DNA of 64,000 nucleotides from Mycobacterium sp. 852002-50816_SCH5313054-b. Lineage in GTDB: Bacteria > Actinomycetota > Actinomycetes > Mycobacteriales > Mycobacteriaceae. The position numbers and the translations under genes are program-made. Below are positions 33,958 through 43,785 of the stretch, piece after piece (the stretch's first letter is position 1; each line of letters starts with the position of its first letter). The stretch covers positions 1 to 64,000 of the forward strand of contig NZ_LZIC01000133.1 of the NCBI RefSeq assembly GCF_001667185.1. Reading direction: 5' to 3'. The notes beneath the pieces were generated by a model. It was not told the DNA's origin, ran no database searches, and worked only from the letters and a program-made list of their open reading frames with translations.

Positions 33958-34890
33958 TTATCGTCCTGCCAGCAGGGTCGACGTGTAGTAGGTGACTCCG
34001 TTCATCGTTTGCCGATCATCGTCAGTCTGCGGGATGGCCCCCAAGCCGTGGTCGGTAAGTAGCCGTGCCATCGGTGTCGCGACCGACGACCATCCGCGAG
34101 CGTCGAGATACGCGCCCACGTCGTGGCGCTCGCCCTCGAACTCGATCACATCGAAGTCGGGTTCGAAGCCGTACTGGCGCCATTTGGCCGTCGCCTCGCG
34201 CATGCGTTCGCGCGCCACGTCGGGATCCATGTCGGCGGTACTCGGGACTCCCTCGGTGCCGAGTAGGCTGCCGGGCGCGCTCAGTGCAGTGATGGCGTCG
34301 AGCAGCCGGTCCTGGTCGCCCGGTGTCAGGTAGCCAAACAGGCCTTCAGCGGTCCACGCCGTGGGTCTATACGAGTCGAATCCCGCCGCGTTCAGCGCCG
34401 TCGGCCAGTCCTCGCGCAGGTCGATCCCAACCGGCCGCAAGTCGGCTTTGGGTTCGGCCCCAAGACCAGCCAGCGTCGCAAGTTTGAATCCGATCACGGC
34501 CGGTTGGTCGATCTCGTACACCGTCATCCCACTAGGCCAGTTCAAGCGATAAGCGCGGGTGTCAAGGCCCGAGGCGAGGATTACGGCCTGGCGGACGCCG
34601 GCCGCGACGGCATCAGCCTGGAATCGGTCAAAGTATCGCGTTCGGGCCGCGATCGAAACAGGCATCTGTGCTAGGCCCCACGCGCTGCCCTCGACGTCCA
34701 CGTCCGCCGCGGACAGCTCACCGGTAGCCCAGCGGGTCAGAAAGGGCACACCGACCGCACGAACTAACGGCTCGGCGAATTGATCGTTGATTTCGCCGTT
34801 GGTGGTCGCGATGGCACGCGCCGCCGCCACCATCGTCGCCGTTGTTCCTACGCTGGTTGCGGGATCCCACGGTTCCCGGGCAGGTGTGAT
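33958..34890 (-). CDS. TIGR00027-family SAM-dependent methyltransferase
   Basis: A mycobacterial class I methyltransferase (Rv0146/Rv0726c-type). PWDPATSVGTTATMVAAARA near the start, ILASGLDTRAYRLNWPSGMT (SAM site), VYEIDQP and TAWTAEGLFGYL are diagnostic. Family length (about 310 aa) requires a start near 34890, where the codon is ATC, with a perfect GGAGG (34897-34901) six bases upstream. The only normal in-frame start is ATG 35058, giving 56 unrelated residues that read through transposase debris. So the start codon may be mutated or non-canonical. Confidence 0.82.
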   Translation of the reverse strand: MTPAREPWDPATSVGTTATMVAAARAIATTNGEINDQFAEPLVRAVGVPFLTRWATGELSAADVDVEGSAWGLAQMPVSIAARTRYFDRFQADAVAAGVRQAVILASGLDTRAYRLNWPSGMTVYEIDQPAVIGFKLATLAGLGAEPKADLRPVGIDLREDWPTALNAAGFDSYRPTAWTAEGLFGYLTPGDQDRLLDAITALSAPGSLLGTEGVPSTADMDPDVARERMREATAKWRQYGFEPDFDVIEFEGERHDVGAYLDARGWSSVATPMARLLTDHGLGAIPQTDDDRQTMNGVTYYTSTLLAGR

Positions 34891-35044
34891 GGTCTGCCTC
34901 CAAACTCGAACTCGGCTATGACAAATGGTTGTTCTGGCACTCGGGGCTCGGAGATGAAAGCCGGTGATAAACCCTGCAGTGGCAACGGATTCGCTGCCGC
35001 CCCGGTAAGGCCACTCACTGACGATACCGAATCTCGCGACCATG

Positions 35045-35170
35045 TGGGAGGCCGGCACGTTGCTGACGCCCGCCCGCAGCCGTGAGGGATCGGTGGTAGT
35101 TGCAGCGGAAGTTCCAGACTCCGAGGGCTTCGCGGCATTGATCTTCTGACGTCCATGTCCGGGCGTCGAG
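35045..35170 (-). pseudogene. IS481-type transposase C-terminal fragment
   Basis: On the minus strand this stretch encodes LDARTWTSEDQCREALGVWN then FRCNYHRSLTAAGG. This is the C-terminal pattern of IS481/rve-core transposases (ARTWTSE...WN..YNYHRPH.A.G). The final GVSNV motif appears in another frame, indicating a frameshift. The catalytic DDE part is absent. Confidence 0.68.
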
Positions 35171-35179
35171 GAACTCCTC

Positions 35180-35210
35180 GATTTTGAACCTGCGACGACT
35201 TGACCCCCAG
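35180..35210 (-). repeat. Partial copy of tRNA-Pro (T-arm to anticodon)
   Basis: 31 bp matching the intact tRNA-Pro gene at 42150-42179 with one inserted T and one substitution. It covers part of the T arm, the variable region and the anticodon loop. It lies directly upstream of the transposase fragment. Confidence 0.7.
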
Positions 35211-35358
35211 ACGGACATAGTGCGACTTTCGTTGTCTTGCAACGATCCGCAACGCAATCCGGCCGGCAAGGAAACGCATCCTGGCGTCCTGCGTCGACTC
35301 CCCGGTTGGCTCTTGCTAGAGGCCGGAGGGAGAAGACCCGACGCCGACTCCTAGTCGT

Positions 35359-36270
35359 TCAGCCGGCGATGCGGTCAATGTGGGCAAGGAAGTGCGTCAA
35401 TACCGCGTCGGGGGCTTCGAGTTGGGGCCAGTGGCCGATGTCGTCGGCGAGCATCACCACATCGGGGTTCGGTATCACCTCGGCATAGCGGCGGGCCATG
35501 TGGGCGCCGGAGTTGGGGTCGACGGGCCCGTCGATCAACCGCATCGGAACCGCGGTCTGTCGCATGGCACGCACCCACCGGTTGCGGTGGGTGTAGCGAT
35601 CGTTGATGAACCGGCCGACCTTGTGCAGCACCCGGCGCCCGTCGTTGTAGTCCAAGATCTGGTTGAACACGTCCATCATGTGCCGGGTCGGCTTGGTGTT
35701 CGGGCCGAACATCTCGCGCAGCGTCGGCTCCAGCAGCCGACGAGACAGCGGACTGTTCTGCACATGGCTGAAGACATCGCCCAACGGGGTGCCCGACATC
35801 AGCTTCTGCGCCGCCCTGGGCGTGTAGGACTCGATGAACATCCCACCGTTGAGCCAGGTGATCGAGTCGATGCGCCATTCGCCGTAGGCCTGCTGACCGA
35901 ACTCGTGGCGGGCCAACAGTTCCTGGCCCACCGAATCGCCGATGTCGTGGGCCAGGATGTGCGCGTTGCGGATGTTGAGGTGCTCCAGGAGCGCCTCGTG
36001 CATGTCGGCGTGATCGCCCACCGAGTATTCGTAGGCCACCGGTTTAGCCGAGAATCCCATGCCGATCATGTCGGGTGCGATGACGGTGAACCGTTGCGTC
36101 AGCGTGGGCCACATCGGTGCCCAGTCAAAGGAATTGAACGGATAACCGTGAATCAGCAGGAGCGGAGGCCCGCTACCCTCCACGCGGTAGAAGATGTCGA
36201 AGCCGAGGTAGTCGAAGAACTCTCCCGAGGCCAGCCAGCGTTGAAGTTCAGCGTCCATGACGGTCATCAT
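35359..36270 (-). CDS. Alpha/beta hydrolase with Asp nucleophile (dehalogenase/epoxide-hydrolase type)
   Basis: A cytoplasmic hydrolase of about 300 aa. The oxyanion motif is LLLIHGYPFNSFDW, the nucleophile elbow is AHDIGDSVG (Asp, as in haloalkane dehalogenases and epoxide hydrolases), and the catalytic His is in DDIGHWPQLEAPD. The start is one of three close ATGs (36270, 36267, 36258). A fragment of a close paralogue lies at 38755-38859. The substrate cannot be predicted. Confidence 0.85.
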   Translation of the reverse strand: MMTVMDAELQRWLASGEFFDYLGFDIFYRVEGSGPPLLLIHGYPFNSFDWAPMWPTLTQRFTVIAPDMIGMGFSAKPVAYEYSVGDHADMHEALLEHLNIRNAHILAHDIGDSVGQELLARHEFGQQAYGEWRIDSITWLNGGMFIESYTPRAAQKLMSGTPLGDVFSHVQNSPLSRRLLEPTLREMFGPNTKPTRHMMDVFNQILDYNDGRRVLHKVGRFINDRYTHRNRWVRAMRQTAVPMRLIDGPVDPNSGAHMARRYAEVIPNPDVVMLADDIGHWPQLEAPDAVLTHFLAHIDRIAG

Positions 36271-36373
36271 GCCCCGCTCTGCGGGCGTTGCGCGAGAGTC
36301 CACTGCGCAAGCCGCAGGGACGCGCCGCGCTCAGGACGCATTTGAGGCGAGCTGGAACACCCATTCGCTGCTC

Positions 36374-37567
36374 CTATTGAGCGCCGAACGCGAAAACCGT
36401 TGTCGAATTGTAGCTTTGGCCGTGGTCAAGGGTTGTCGTCGGAAAGGTCGGATGATTCGGCGAATCCGGGTAGTGCTGGGTCTCCATCGTGAAACCCGCG
36501 CCTTGCCGGTAGGCATGGCCGCTGGTTCCCGTAAACGCCCCGTCGATGAAGTTGGCGGTGTAGAACTGCACACCGGGTTCGGTGGTGGAGACTGTCAGCG
36601 TGCGCCCGGTCTGCGGGTCTACGGCCCTGGCCGCCTGTACCAGCCCCGTGTTGCTGCCGCGGTTGATCACCCAGTTGTGGTCGTAGCCGCGGGCCAGCAG
36701 CAGCTGCGGGTCGCTCGCGGTGATGTGGGCGCCGATCGCTGTCGGTGAGGTGAAGTCGAACGGTGTGCCCTGCACCGGGGCGATCTGCCCGGTCGGGATC
36801 TGGGTGGCGTCGGTCGGGGTGTAGGTGTCGGCATTGATGGTGAGCTTCTGGCCGTAGACGTCGAGCGTGTCCTCGCCGGCCAGGTTGAAGTAGCTGTGAT
36901 TGGTCAGGTTGATCACGGTCGGGGCATCGGTGGTGGCGTGGTAGTCGATGCGCAGTTCGTTATCCGAATCCACGGTGTAGGTGACTGTGGTCGTCAGCGT
37001 CCCGGGATAGTCCATTTCGCCTGCGGGACTGACATATTGGAGTATCAGGCCCACGCCGTCGCTACCGTTCTGCGGACTGGCCTGCCACACCTTCGTATCG
37101 AAGCCCGCGGTGCCGCCGTGCAGGCTGTTGCCGTTGTTGTTGATCGGTACGTGATACTCGGTGCCGTTCAGCAGGAAGGTCCCCTTGGCGATCCGGTTGC
37201 CGTAGCGGCCCACGATCGCGCCGAAGTAGGTTTTGCCGGAGCCGGTGTTGCGCAGGTAGCCGTCGAGGGTCGGGAATCCGAGCACGACATCGTCGACATG
37301 TGCGTTGCGATCGGGGACCTCGATCGACTGGACGATGCCGCCGTAGGTCAGGATTCGCACGCGCATGCCATGCCCGCTGCTGAGCGTGTAGCGGCTCACC
37401 GGCGTCCCGCCCACCTGGCCGAACGGCTCTTCGGTGATCGACGGCGACCCTGCGGACGGTGACGCACTGCCGCTGCCCGGGGTGGTTTTCGTGGTGGTGC
37501 TGCCGCACGCCGCCAGGCCCGCTACACAGGCGACGGCGATCAATCGAAGTAATGTCTTGCCGCGCAT
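36374..37567 (-). CDS. Lipoprotein aldose 1-epimerase
   Basis: A 397-aa mutarotase interconverting alpha and beta anomers of sugars such as galactose. A lipoprotein signal ends in the lipobox LAACG, then a Ser/Thr linker, so the enzyme is anchored outside the membrane. GalM features are NSLHGG, the catalytic His in NLTNHSYFNLAG and the Glu in STTEPGVQFYTANF. Extracytoplasmic GalM lipoproteins occur in other mycobacteria. It is 51 bp downstream of the LmeA-like gene. Confidence 0.9.
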   Translation of the reverse strand: MRGKTLLRLIAVACVAGLAACGSTTTKTTPGSGSASPSAGSPSITEEPFGQVGGTPVSRYTLSSGHGMRVRILTYGGIVQSIEVPDRNAHVDDVVLGFPTLDGYLRNTGSGKTYFGAIVGRYGNRIAKGTFLLNGTEYHVPINNNGNSLHGGTAGFDTKVWQASPQNGSDGVGLILQYVSPAGEMDYPGTLTTTVTYTVDSDNELRIDYHATTDAPTVINLTNHSYFNLAGEDTLDVYGQKLTINADTYTPTDATQIPTGQIAPVQGTPFDFTSPTAIGAHITASDPQLLLARGYDHNWVINRGSNTGLVQAARAVDPQTGRTLTVSTTEPGVQFYTANFIDGAFTGTSGHAYRQGAGFTMETQHYPDSPNHPTFPTTTLDHGQSYNSTTVFAFGAQ

Positions 37568-37618
37568 GGCCCTAAATGTTTCCCTATCAGCACTCGCGCG
37601 TGTGACTGGCTGAATATG

Positions 37619-38716
37619 TCAGACCCCGCCGAAACAGTCCTGACCGGTCTGTGGCGACGACGAATCCGCCGGGATCGTCGCGTTCAAGGTGGAGAACGTC
37701 GCCTCCACGCCAGTATCGGTGACCTTGACGCTGTCGGCGTGGATGCCCAGCGGATAGTTCTGGGTCGCTTTGGACGTGAGACTGTCCAGGTTCTTCTGCA
37801 CCTTGTCCGTCGACATCTTGGAGCCCAGCGCGGTCAAGTTGACCACCTGCAGTGCCAGCCCGTTGTTGGCAATCTGGGGCTTGACGGTGGCGCTGTCGAG
37901 TAGACCCTTCAATTCGATGGTTCCGTCGTTCGGATTGGTGGTGACTTTGCTGGTCACAAAACTGCCCAGCACCGGGATGGCGTCCTGGATCGATTGCTTG
38001 ATGCCTTCGGATGACCAGGTGATGGTGCCTTTCAGTGCCCCGATGGTGCCCTTGGAGTTGTTGGTGTCGCTCAGGCGCAGGTCCTTGATATCGATGTTGA
38101 CTTTCATGCCCTTGGCGCTGCGCACCTGATTGCCGGCAGTCTGCACGGAGATGTCGGGGTAGTCGTCACTGAAGTACTGCCAGAGCATCGGCGGCATGGA
38201 CGCAAACGACACCGTGGCGCTGTCCTGCACCTCGCACGCCACCGCGCTTGCCACCTTGTTCCCGGCCAGGTGGCGGACATATAGCTCAGTCCCGATCACG
38301 ACGGCCAGGACAACGACCAGCACAATGGCGAGGACCAGAGCGATCGACCGCCGGTTGCGTAAGAAGCGGCGCCGGGTTTGCGCCGGCGCCTCCTTGGGCG
38401 GCGGCTGGGTGGACAGCCGAATGGTGGCCTGTTCCGGTTGCCGTGGTGGCAGGCCGCCCTGACCTTGGTGCGGGGCAGGTGGGCGGCCCGCCGGATACGG
38501 CTGCGGACGCGGTGGGCGACCGGGCGGCGGTGGTCGGTTCCCCGATGGCGGTGGTGGATATGGCCGACCACCCTGAGGAACCTGCTGGGTCGGCGATTCC
38601 GACGGAGGCGCGGGCTGGCGCCTCGGGGGTACCGGTCCCCTACTGGGGCCGGGCGGCTCGAATGGGCGCTTCCATTCCGGTGAATCGCCGCGCGAGGGCC
38701 CTTGCGGAGTCGTCAT
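37619..38716 (-). CDS. LmeA-like DUF2993 phospholipid-binding protein
   Basis: A 365-aa protein with a Pro-rich cytoplasmic region of about 115 residues, a basic RRRFLRNRR stop, one transmembrane helix (ALVLAIVLVVVLAVVIGTEL) and an extracytoplasmic DUF2993 domain. The DUF2993 protein LmeA (Rv0817c) of M. tuberculosis binds phospholipid and supports lipomannan elongation. This larger paralogue probably also binds lipid in the periplasm. On the minus strand it is upstream of the aldose epimerase. Confidence 0.83.
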   Translation of the reverse strand: MTTPQGPSRGDSPEWKRPFEPPGPSRGPVPPRRQPAPPSESPTQQVPQGGRPYPPPPSGNRPPPPGRPPRPQPYPAGRPPAPHQGQGGLPPRQPEQATIRLSTQPPPKEAPAQTRRRFLRNRRSIALVLAIVLVVVLAVVIGTELYVRHLAGNKVASAVACEVQDSATVSFASMPPMLWQYFSDDYPDISVQTAGNQVRSAKGMKVNIDIKDLRLSDTNNSKGTIGALKGTITWSSEGIKQSIQDAIPVLGSFVTSKVTTNPNDGTIELKGLLDSATVKPQIANNGLALQVVNLTALGSKMSTDKVQKNLDSLTSKATQNYPLGIHADSVKVTDTGVEATFSTLNATIPADSSSPQTGQDCFGGV

Positions 38717-38754
38717 CTGCTCGATTGTCCCTTATCGAGGTGAACGCGTCTGCG

Positions 38755-38859
38755 TCAGTTACGCAGCACCCGGCGGCCGTCGTTGTAGTCCGGGATCTGG
38801 TTGAACACCTCCGTCATCTGCGGGGACGGCTTGGTGTTCGGGCCGAACATCTCTCGCAC
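38755..38859 (-). pseudogene. Fragment of an alpha/beta hydrolase paralogue
   Basis: In frame it encodes VREMFGPNTKPSPQMTEVFN then QIPDYNDGRRVLRN and a stop. This corresponds to the middle of the hydrolase at 35359-36270 (REMFGPNTKPTRHMMDVFNQ). About 34 of 300 residues survive, so a second hydrolase copy was mostly deleted. Confidence 0.8.
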
Positions 38860-38892
38860 CTCAACGTCAAATTCATCTACGCCGCCATTTGA

Positions 38893-38985
38893 GAATTACT
38901 GCGCGACTTCACCCTGGACCCCACCAGGGACTACCAACCCACCGGCGCCCCCAAAGGCCCCACACGGAAAACCCCCGAACCTAAA
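38893..38985 (+). pseudogene. Transposase C-terminal tail
   Basis: In one frame it encodes ELLRDFTLDPTRDYQPTGAP then KGPTRKTPEPK, a tail typical of actinobacterial rve-core (IS481-like) transposases. Nothing upstream belongs to it. It runs into a hairpin and then the tRNA-Pro fragment. Confidence 0.55.
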
Positions 38986-38996
38986 GTAGGTTCGGG
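38974..38996. terminator. Perfect 9-bp hairpin
   Basis: CCCGAACCT, loop AAAGT, AGGTTCGGG. It sits at the end of the transposase tail and is a good transcription terminator or insertion-sequence end structure, although no long T-run follows. Confidence 0.5.
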
Positions 38997-39023
38997 CTAT
39001 TCCGATGTCTCGCGACACCACAC

Positions 39024-39056
39024 GGTCGGGCTGACAGGATTTGAACCTGCGACCAC
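39024..39056 (-). repeat. 33-bp perfect copy of the tRNA-Pro 3' end (att-like)
   Basis: Identical to 42137-42169, the 3' part of the intact tRNA-Pro gene (T arm and acceptor 3' strand). The sequence beyond it differs but keeps tRNA-like pieces (GCTCAACGGAGCGC on the minus strand). Duplication of a tRNA 3' end is the usual mark of site-specific integration. Confidence 0.8.
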
Positions 39057-39279
39057 GGTCCGGCAGCGCGCTCCGTTGAGCACAGTCTGCCGCCAACGCC
39101 ATGTCAAAGGGGAGATGAGCACCGCTCTGTAGGGCGCGCAGCTCGGCTGCATGGCGGCGACTCCGGTTTGGAGAATTGCCCTCCAAGCACTATCAGACAT
39201 ATGTACAGTTTCTGAGTCGTCTTGGGATTTCCCCTGAGGCACTGCCTGTCCTCGTGTTGCCTGGCGATGGGAGCCGCAG

Positions 39280-41235
<1,956 letters not shown>

Positions 41236-41307
41236 CACTGACTAGCGCCGGCGGCGACCGCCAACAAGGTGAAGTGCAACATCCGCCTACCGCCCTACTC
41301 TCCGCGC

Positions 41308-41403
41308 ATGCGCGACATCGAGACCATCGACTCCGAACTGCGCCTACTCCTGGGGATTCGGCAGCTGGTCCCAGGGCTAAAGCGGGGAACAGGATCGCTG
41401 TAG
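41308..41403 (+). CDS. 31-aa ORF, possibly truncated small protein
   Basis: ATG 41308 to TAG encodes MRDIETIDSELRLLLGIRQL then VPGLKRGTGSL. The first 20 residues look like an ordered helical protein; the tail does not. It may be the N-terminus of a longer small protein cut short. No clear ribosome site. Confidence 0.3.
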   Translation: MRDIETIDSELRLLLGIRQLVPGLKRGTGSL

Positions 41404-41418
41404 CCCGCTTCTGAACAT

Positions 41419-42000
41419 TTGACGCGCCGCCCTTGCTCTCCGGGGGCGGCCCGTCACTGTGGCGGCGATTACAAATCCGCTACCCGTCGTCGCTCGATCG
41501 CGGAGCACGTCCTGCAACGGCCGTATTGTCTGCGGTCAGCTACCCTGGCCTGCCAGTCGTGGCTGAGCGACGCGCTCGGGCTCGGACTGGAACGCGTGGA
41601 GGGCAAGCAGAAACTCGTCGGCAAGTCGGGCATGAACTGGGAGGTCGAGGGCAAGGGCGTCAGCACGGATGACGGGGCAATCGTCGTCATCGAGTGCCGG
41701 CGATGTACCACCTCCAAGATCAAGGCGGAAGCGATGGGAGCGGTCGCGTACAGGATCGGCGACGTTGGCGCCGCGGGCGGGATTGTCGTAACCCCCATCG
41801 GTGTACAAGATGGCGGCGAGCTTATTGCTAAGAGTGAGGGCATCCAGGTTGTTCACCTCGACGCGGATTCCACCACGACGGATTACGTGCTCAAATTTCT
41901 GGGCCATGTGTTCATTGGTGCGACGGCGTCGTTAGTGGTGCCGCTAACTATGACAGCCGAGGTCGAGGTCACACGACCTGAGCCGCCGTCGAAAGAATGA
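41419..42000 (+). CDS. Restriction-endonuclease-like protein
   Basis: The protein-like part begins near residue 30 (LSDALGLGLERVEGKQKLVG). The core WEVEGKGVSTDDGAIVVIEC then RR and later GGIVVTPIGVQDG resembles PD-(D/E)XK nucleases of the Mrr/REase-like group, with Glu-Cys-Arg in place of the usual Glu-x-Lys. The start is unclear: TTG 41419 opens the frame, but the first 30 residues look non-coding, so it may be 5' degenerate. No methyltransferase partner is adjacent. The gene lies inside the tRNA-bounded stretch. Confidence 0.55.
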   Translation: MTRRPCSPGAARHCGGDYKSATRRRSIAEHVLQRPYCLRSATLACQSWLSDALGLGLERVEGKQKLVGKSGMNWEVEGKGVSTDDGAIVVIECRRCTTSKIKAEAMGAVAYRIGDVGAAGGIVVTPIGVQDGGELIAKSEGIQVVHLDADSTTTDYVLKFLGHVFIGATASLVVPLTMTAEVEVTRPEPPSKE

Positions 42001-42135
42001 GGGGGCTCTCGGACAATTAACGGTTCTCCGGCAAACGCGCACGCGTTGCTGTACCGGTTGCTGTACATACCCGTCGGCGGTACCGCTTCGACGGTTGTCG
42101 CGGACCACCGATAGGCGGTCTACCTGCGGAAATTT

Positions 42136-42212
42136 TGGTCGGGCTGACAGGATTTGAACCTGCGACCACTTGACCCCCAGTCAAGTGCGCTACCAAACTG
42201 CGCCACAGCCCG
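42136..42212 (-). tRNA. tRNA-Pro (anticodon GGG)
   Basis: On the minus strand CGGGCTG pairs with CAGCCCG as acceptor stem. The D arm includes GCGCAGTTTGGTAGCGC, the anticodon stem-loop is CTTGA-CTGGGGG-TCAAG, and the T arm carries GTTCAAATC. The discriminator base is A and CCA is encoded. It reads CCC/CCU proline codons. Its 3' half is duplicated at 39024-39056 and an internal part at 35180-35210. Confidence 0.95.
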
Positions 42213-42288
42213 CGTGCTGCCGGGATCACCGGCAGCAGGTCGACAGCCTACCGCAGACGACCCGCTACCCAGTGACGGCCTGGCGGGG

Positions 42289-42388
42289 CGTCGAGTGTGA
42301 CTCCTGGGCCATCAGTGTGTGCAGGGGGCGGGAAAATCGCCGGATCTCCGCCGTGGGTGCACCCGCAAAGCCGTGAGCGCACACTCAG
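42289..42388. repeat. Intergenic imperfect palindromic repeat, copy A
   Basis: Contains CGTCGAGTGTG, then CAGGGGGCGGGAAAATCGCC, then GTGGGTGCAC and GCGCACACTCAGCGG. The same elements in the same order occur at about 59870-59956. It overlaps the 3' end of der and may act as a terminator. Confidence 0.6.
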
Positions 42389-43785
42389 CGGCGCTTCGGT
42401 CCCCGCTTCTCGCGCACCCGCACGTTGATCCGGATCGGGCTGCCCTCGAAGCCGAACGTCTCGCGCAGCCGTCGCTCCAGGAACCGCCGGTAGCCGGCCT
42501 CCAGAAAACCGGTGGTAAAGAGCACGAACGTCGGCGGGCGGGCGGCGGCCTGGGTGGCGAACAGGATCCGCGGCTGCTTGCCGCCGCGCACCGGCGGCGG
42601 CGTGGCGGCGACGATTTCCTTGATCCACGCGTTCAGCTGCCCGGTGCCGATCCGCGCGTCCCAGGACTCCAGCGCGGTCTCCATCGCCGGCACCAGCTTC
42701 TGCAGCGCGCGGCCCGTCTTGGCGGAGATGTTCACCCGCTGCGCCCACCGCAGCTGCGCCAGCTCGCGGTCGATTTCGCGCTCCAGCAGGTCGAGGCGGT
42801 CCTCGTCGACCAGGTCCCACTTGTTGAACGCCAGCACCAGCGCGCGGCCGGCCTCGATCACCATCGACAGCACCCGCTGATCCTGCTCGGTCAGGGTCTG
42901 CGACCCGTCGATCAGCACGACCACCACCTCGGCCGCATCGATCGCCGAGTGGGTGCGCACCGACGCATAGAACTCGTGCCCGCTGGCCTGGCCCACCTTG
43001 CGCCGCAACCCCGCGGTGTCGACGAACCGCCAGACCTTGCCGCCCAGTTCGATGAGCGAGTCCACCGGATCCACGGTCGTCCCGGCGACGTCGTGCACCA
43101 CCGAACGCTCGTCGCCCGCAAGCTTGTTCAGCAACGAGCTCTTGCCCACGTTCGGCTTGCCGACCAGCGCCACCCGCCGCGGCCCGCCCGGCGCGGGTGC
43201 GGCCTCCGACACCTCGGGCAGCACGGCCAGCACCTCGTCGAGCAGATCGGCGACACCGCGGCCGTGCATCGCGCTGACGGCGTGCGGCTCGCCGAGCCCC
43301 AGCGACCACAGCTCCGCGACGTCGGCCTCGGCCCTGTCGCTGTCAACCTTGTTGGCCGCCAGGAAGACCGGCTTGCCCGAGCGCAGCAGGATGCGCGCGG
43401 CGGCCTCGTCGGCCGCGGTGGCGCCGACGGTCGCGTCGATCACCAGGATCACCGCGTCGGCGGTCCGCATGGCCACCGCCGCCTGCTCGGCCACCAACTG
43501 CTGCAGGCCCTTCGCGTCGGGCTCCCACCCCCCGGTGTCCTGCACGACGAACCTGCGCCCGGTCCACAGCGCGTCATAGGAGACGCGGTCGCGCGTCACG
43601 CCGGGGATGTCCTGCACCACCGCCTCGCGCCGGCCCAGGATCCGGTTGACCAGAGTCGACTTGCCGACGTTGGGCCGGCCCACCACCGCGACCACCGGCG
43701 CCGGTCCGGCATCTTCGGCGTCCTCAACGCCGGAATCGACCGCTTCCCAATCACTTTCGTCGGCCCAGGTGCCGTCCTGCGTCAT
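42385..43785 (-). CDS. der: Ribosome biogenesis GTPase Der (EngA)
   Basis: A 466-aa double GTPase needed for 50S subunit assembly. First G domain: P-loop GRPNVGKS (residues 36-43), DTGGWE, NKVD. Second: GKPNVGKSS, DTAGLRRK, NKWDLVDE. A C-terminal KH-like domain follows (FATQAAARPPTFVLFTTGF, RINVRVREKRGPKRR). It corresponds to M. tuberculosis Rv1713. It overlaps the cmk stop by 4 bp. Confidence 0.97.
   Translation of the reverse strand: MTQDGTWADESDWEAVDSGVEDAEDAGPAPVVAVVGRPNVGKSTLVNRILGRREAVVQDIPGVTRDRVSYDALWTGRRFVVQDTGGWEPDAKGLQQLVAEQAAVAMRTADAVILVIDATVGATAADEAAARILLRSGKPVFLAANKVDSDRAEADVAELWSLGLGEPHAVSAMHGRGVADLLDEVLAVLPEVSEAAPAPGGPRRVALVGKPNVGKSSLLNKLAGDERSVVHDVAGTTVDPVDSLIELGGKVWRFVDTAGLRRKVGQASGHEFYASVRTHSAIDAAEVVVVLIDGSQTLTEQDQRVLSMVIEAGRALVLAFNKWDLVDEDRLDLLEREIDRELAQLRWAQRVNISAKTGRALQKLVPAMETALESWDARIGTGQLNAWIKEIVAATPPPVRGGKQPRILFATQAAARPPTFVLFTTGFLEAGYRRFLERRLRETFGFEGSPIRINVRVREKRGPKRR

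Larger units (their letters stand above)
34891..35358. other. Debris region: transposase tail and tRNA fragment
   Basis: No intact gene. It holds a transposase C-terminal fragment (35045-35170) and a partial tRNA-Pro sequence (35180-35210), described separately, plus about 150 bp before the hydrolase stop with nothing recognisable. Confidence 0.5.

Noticed and set aside
38801..38989. 62-aa plus ORF
   Set aside because: It straddles the hydrolase remnant and the transposase tail in a frame that fits neither.
39057..39110. A second complete tRNA gene at the 39 kb repeat
   Set aside because: The 5' half has tRNA-like D-arm sequence but no matching acceptor strand or proper anticodon stem; only the 3' end of tRNA-Pro is intact.
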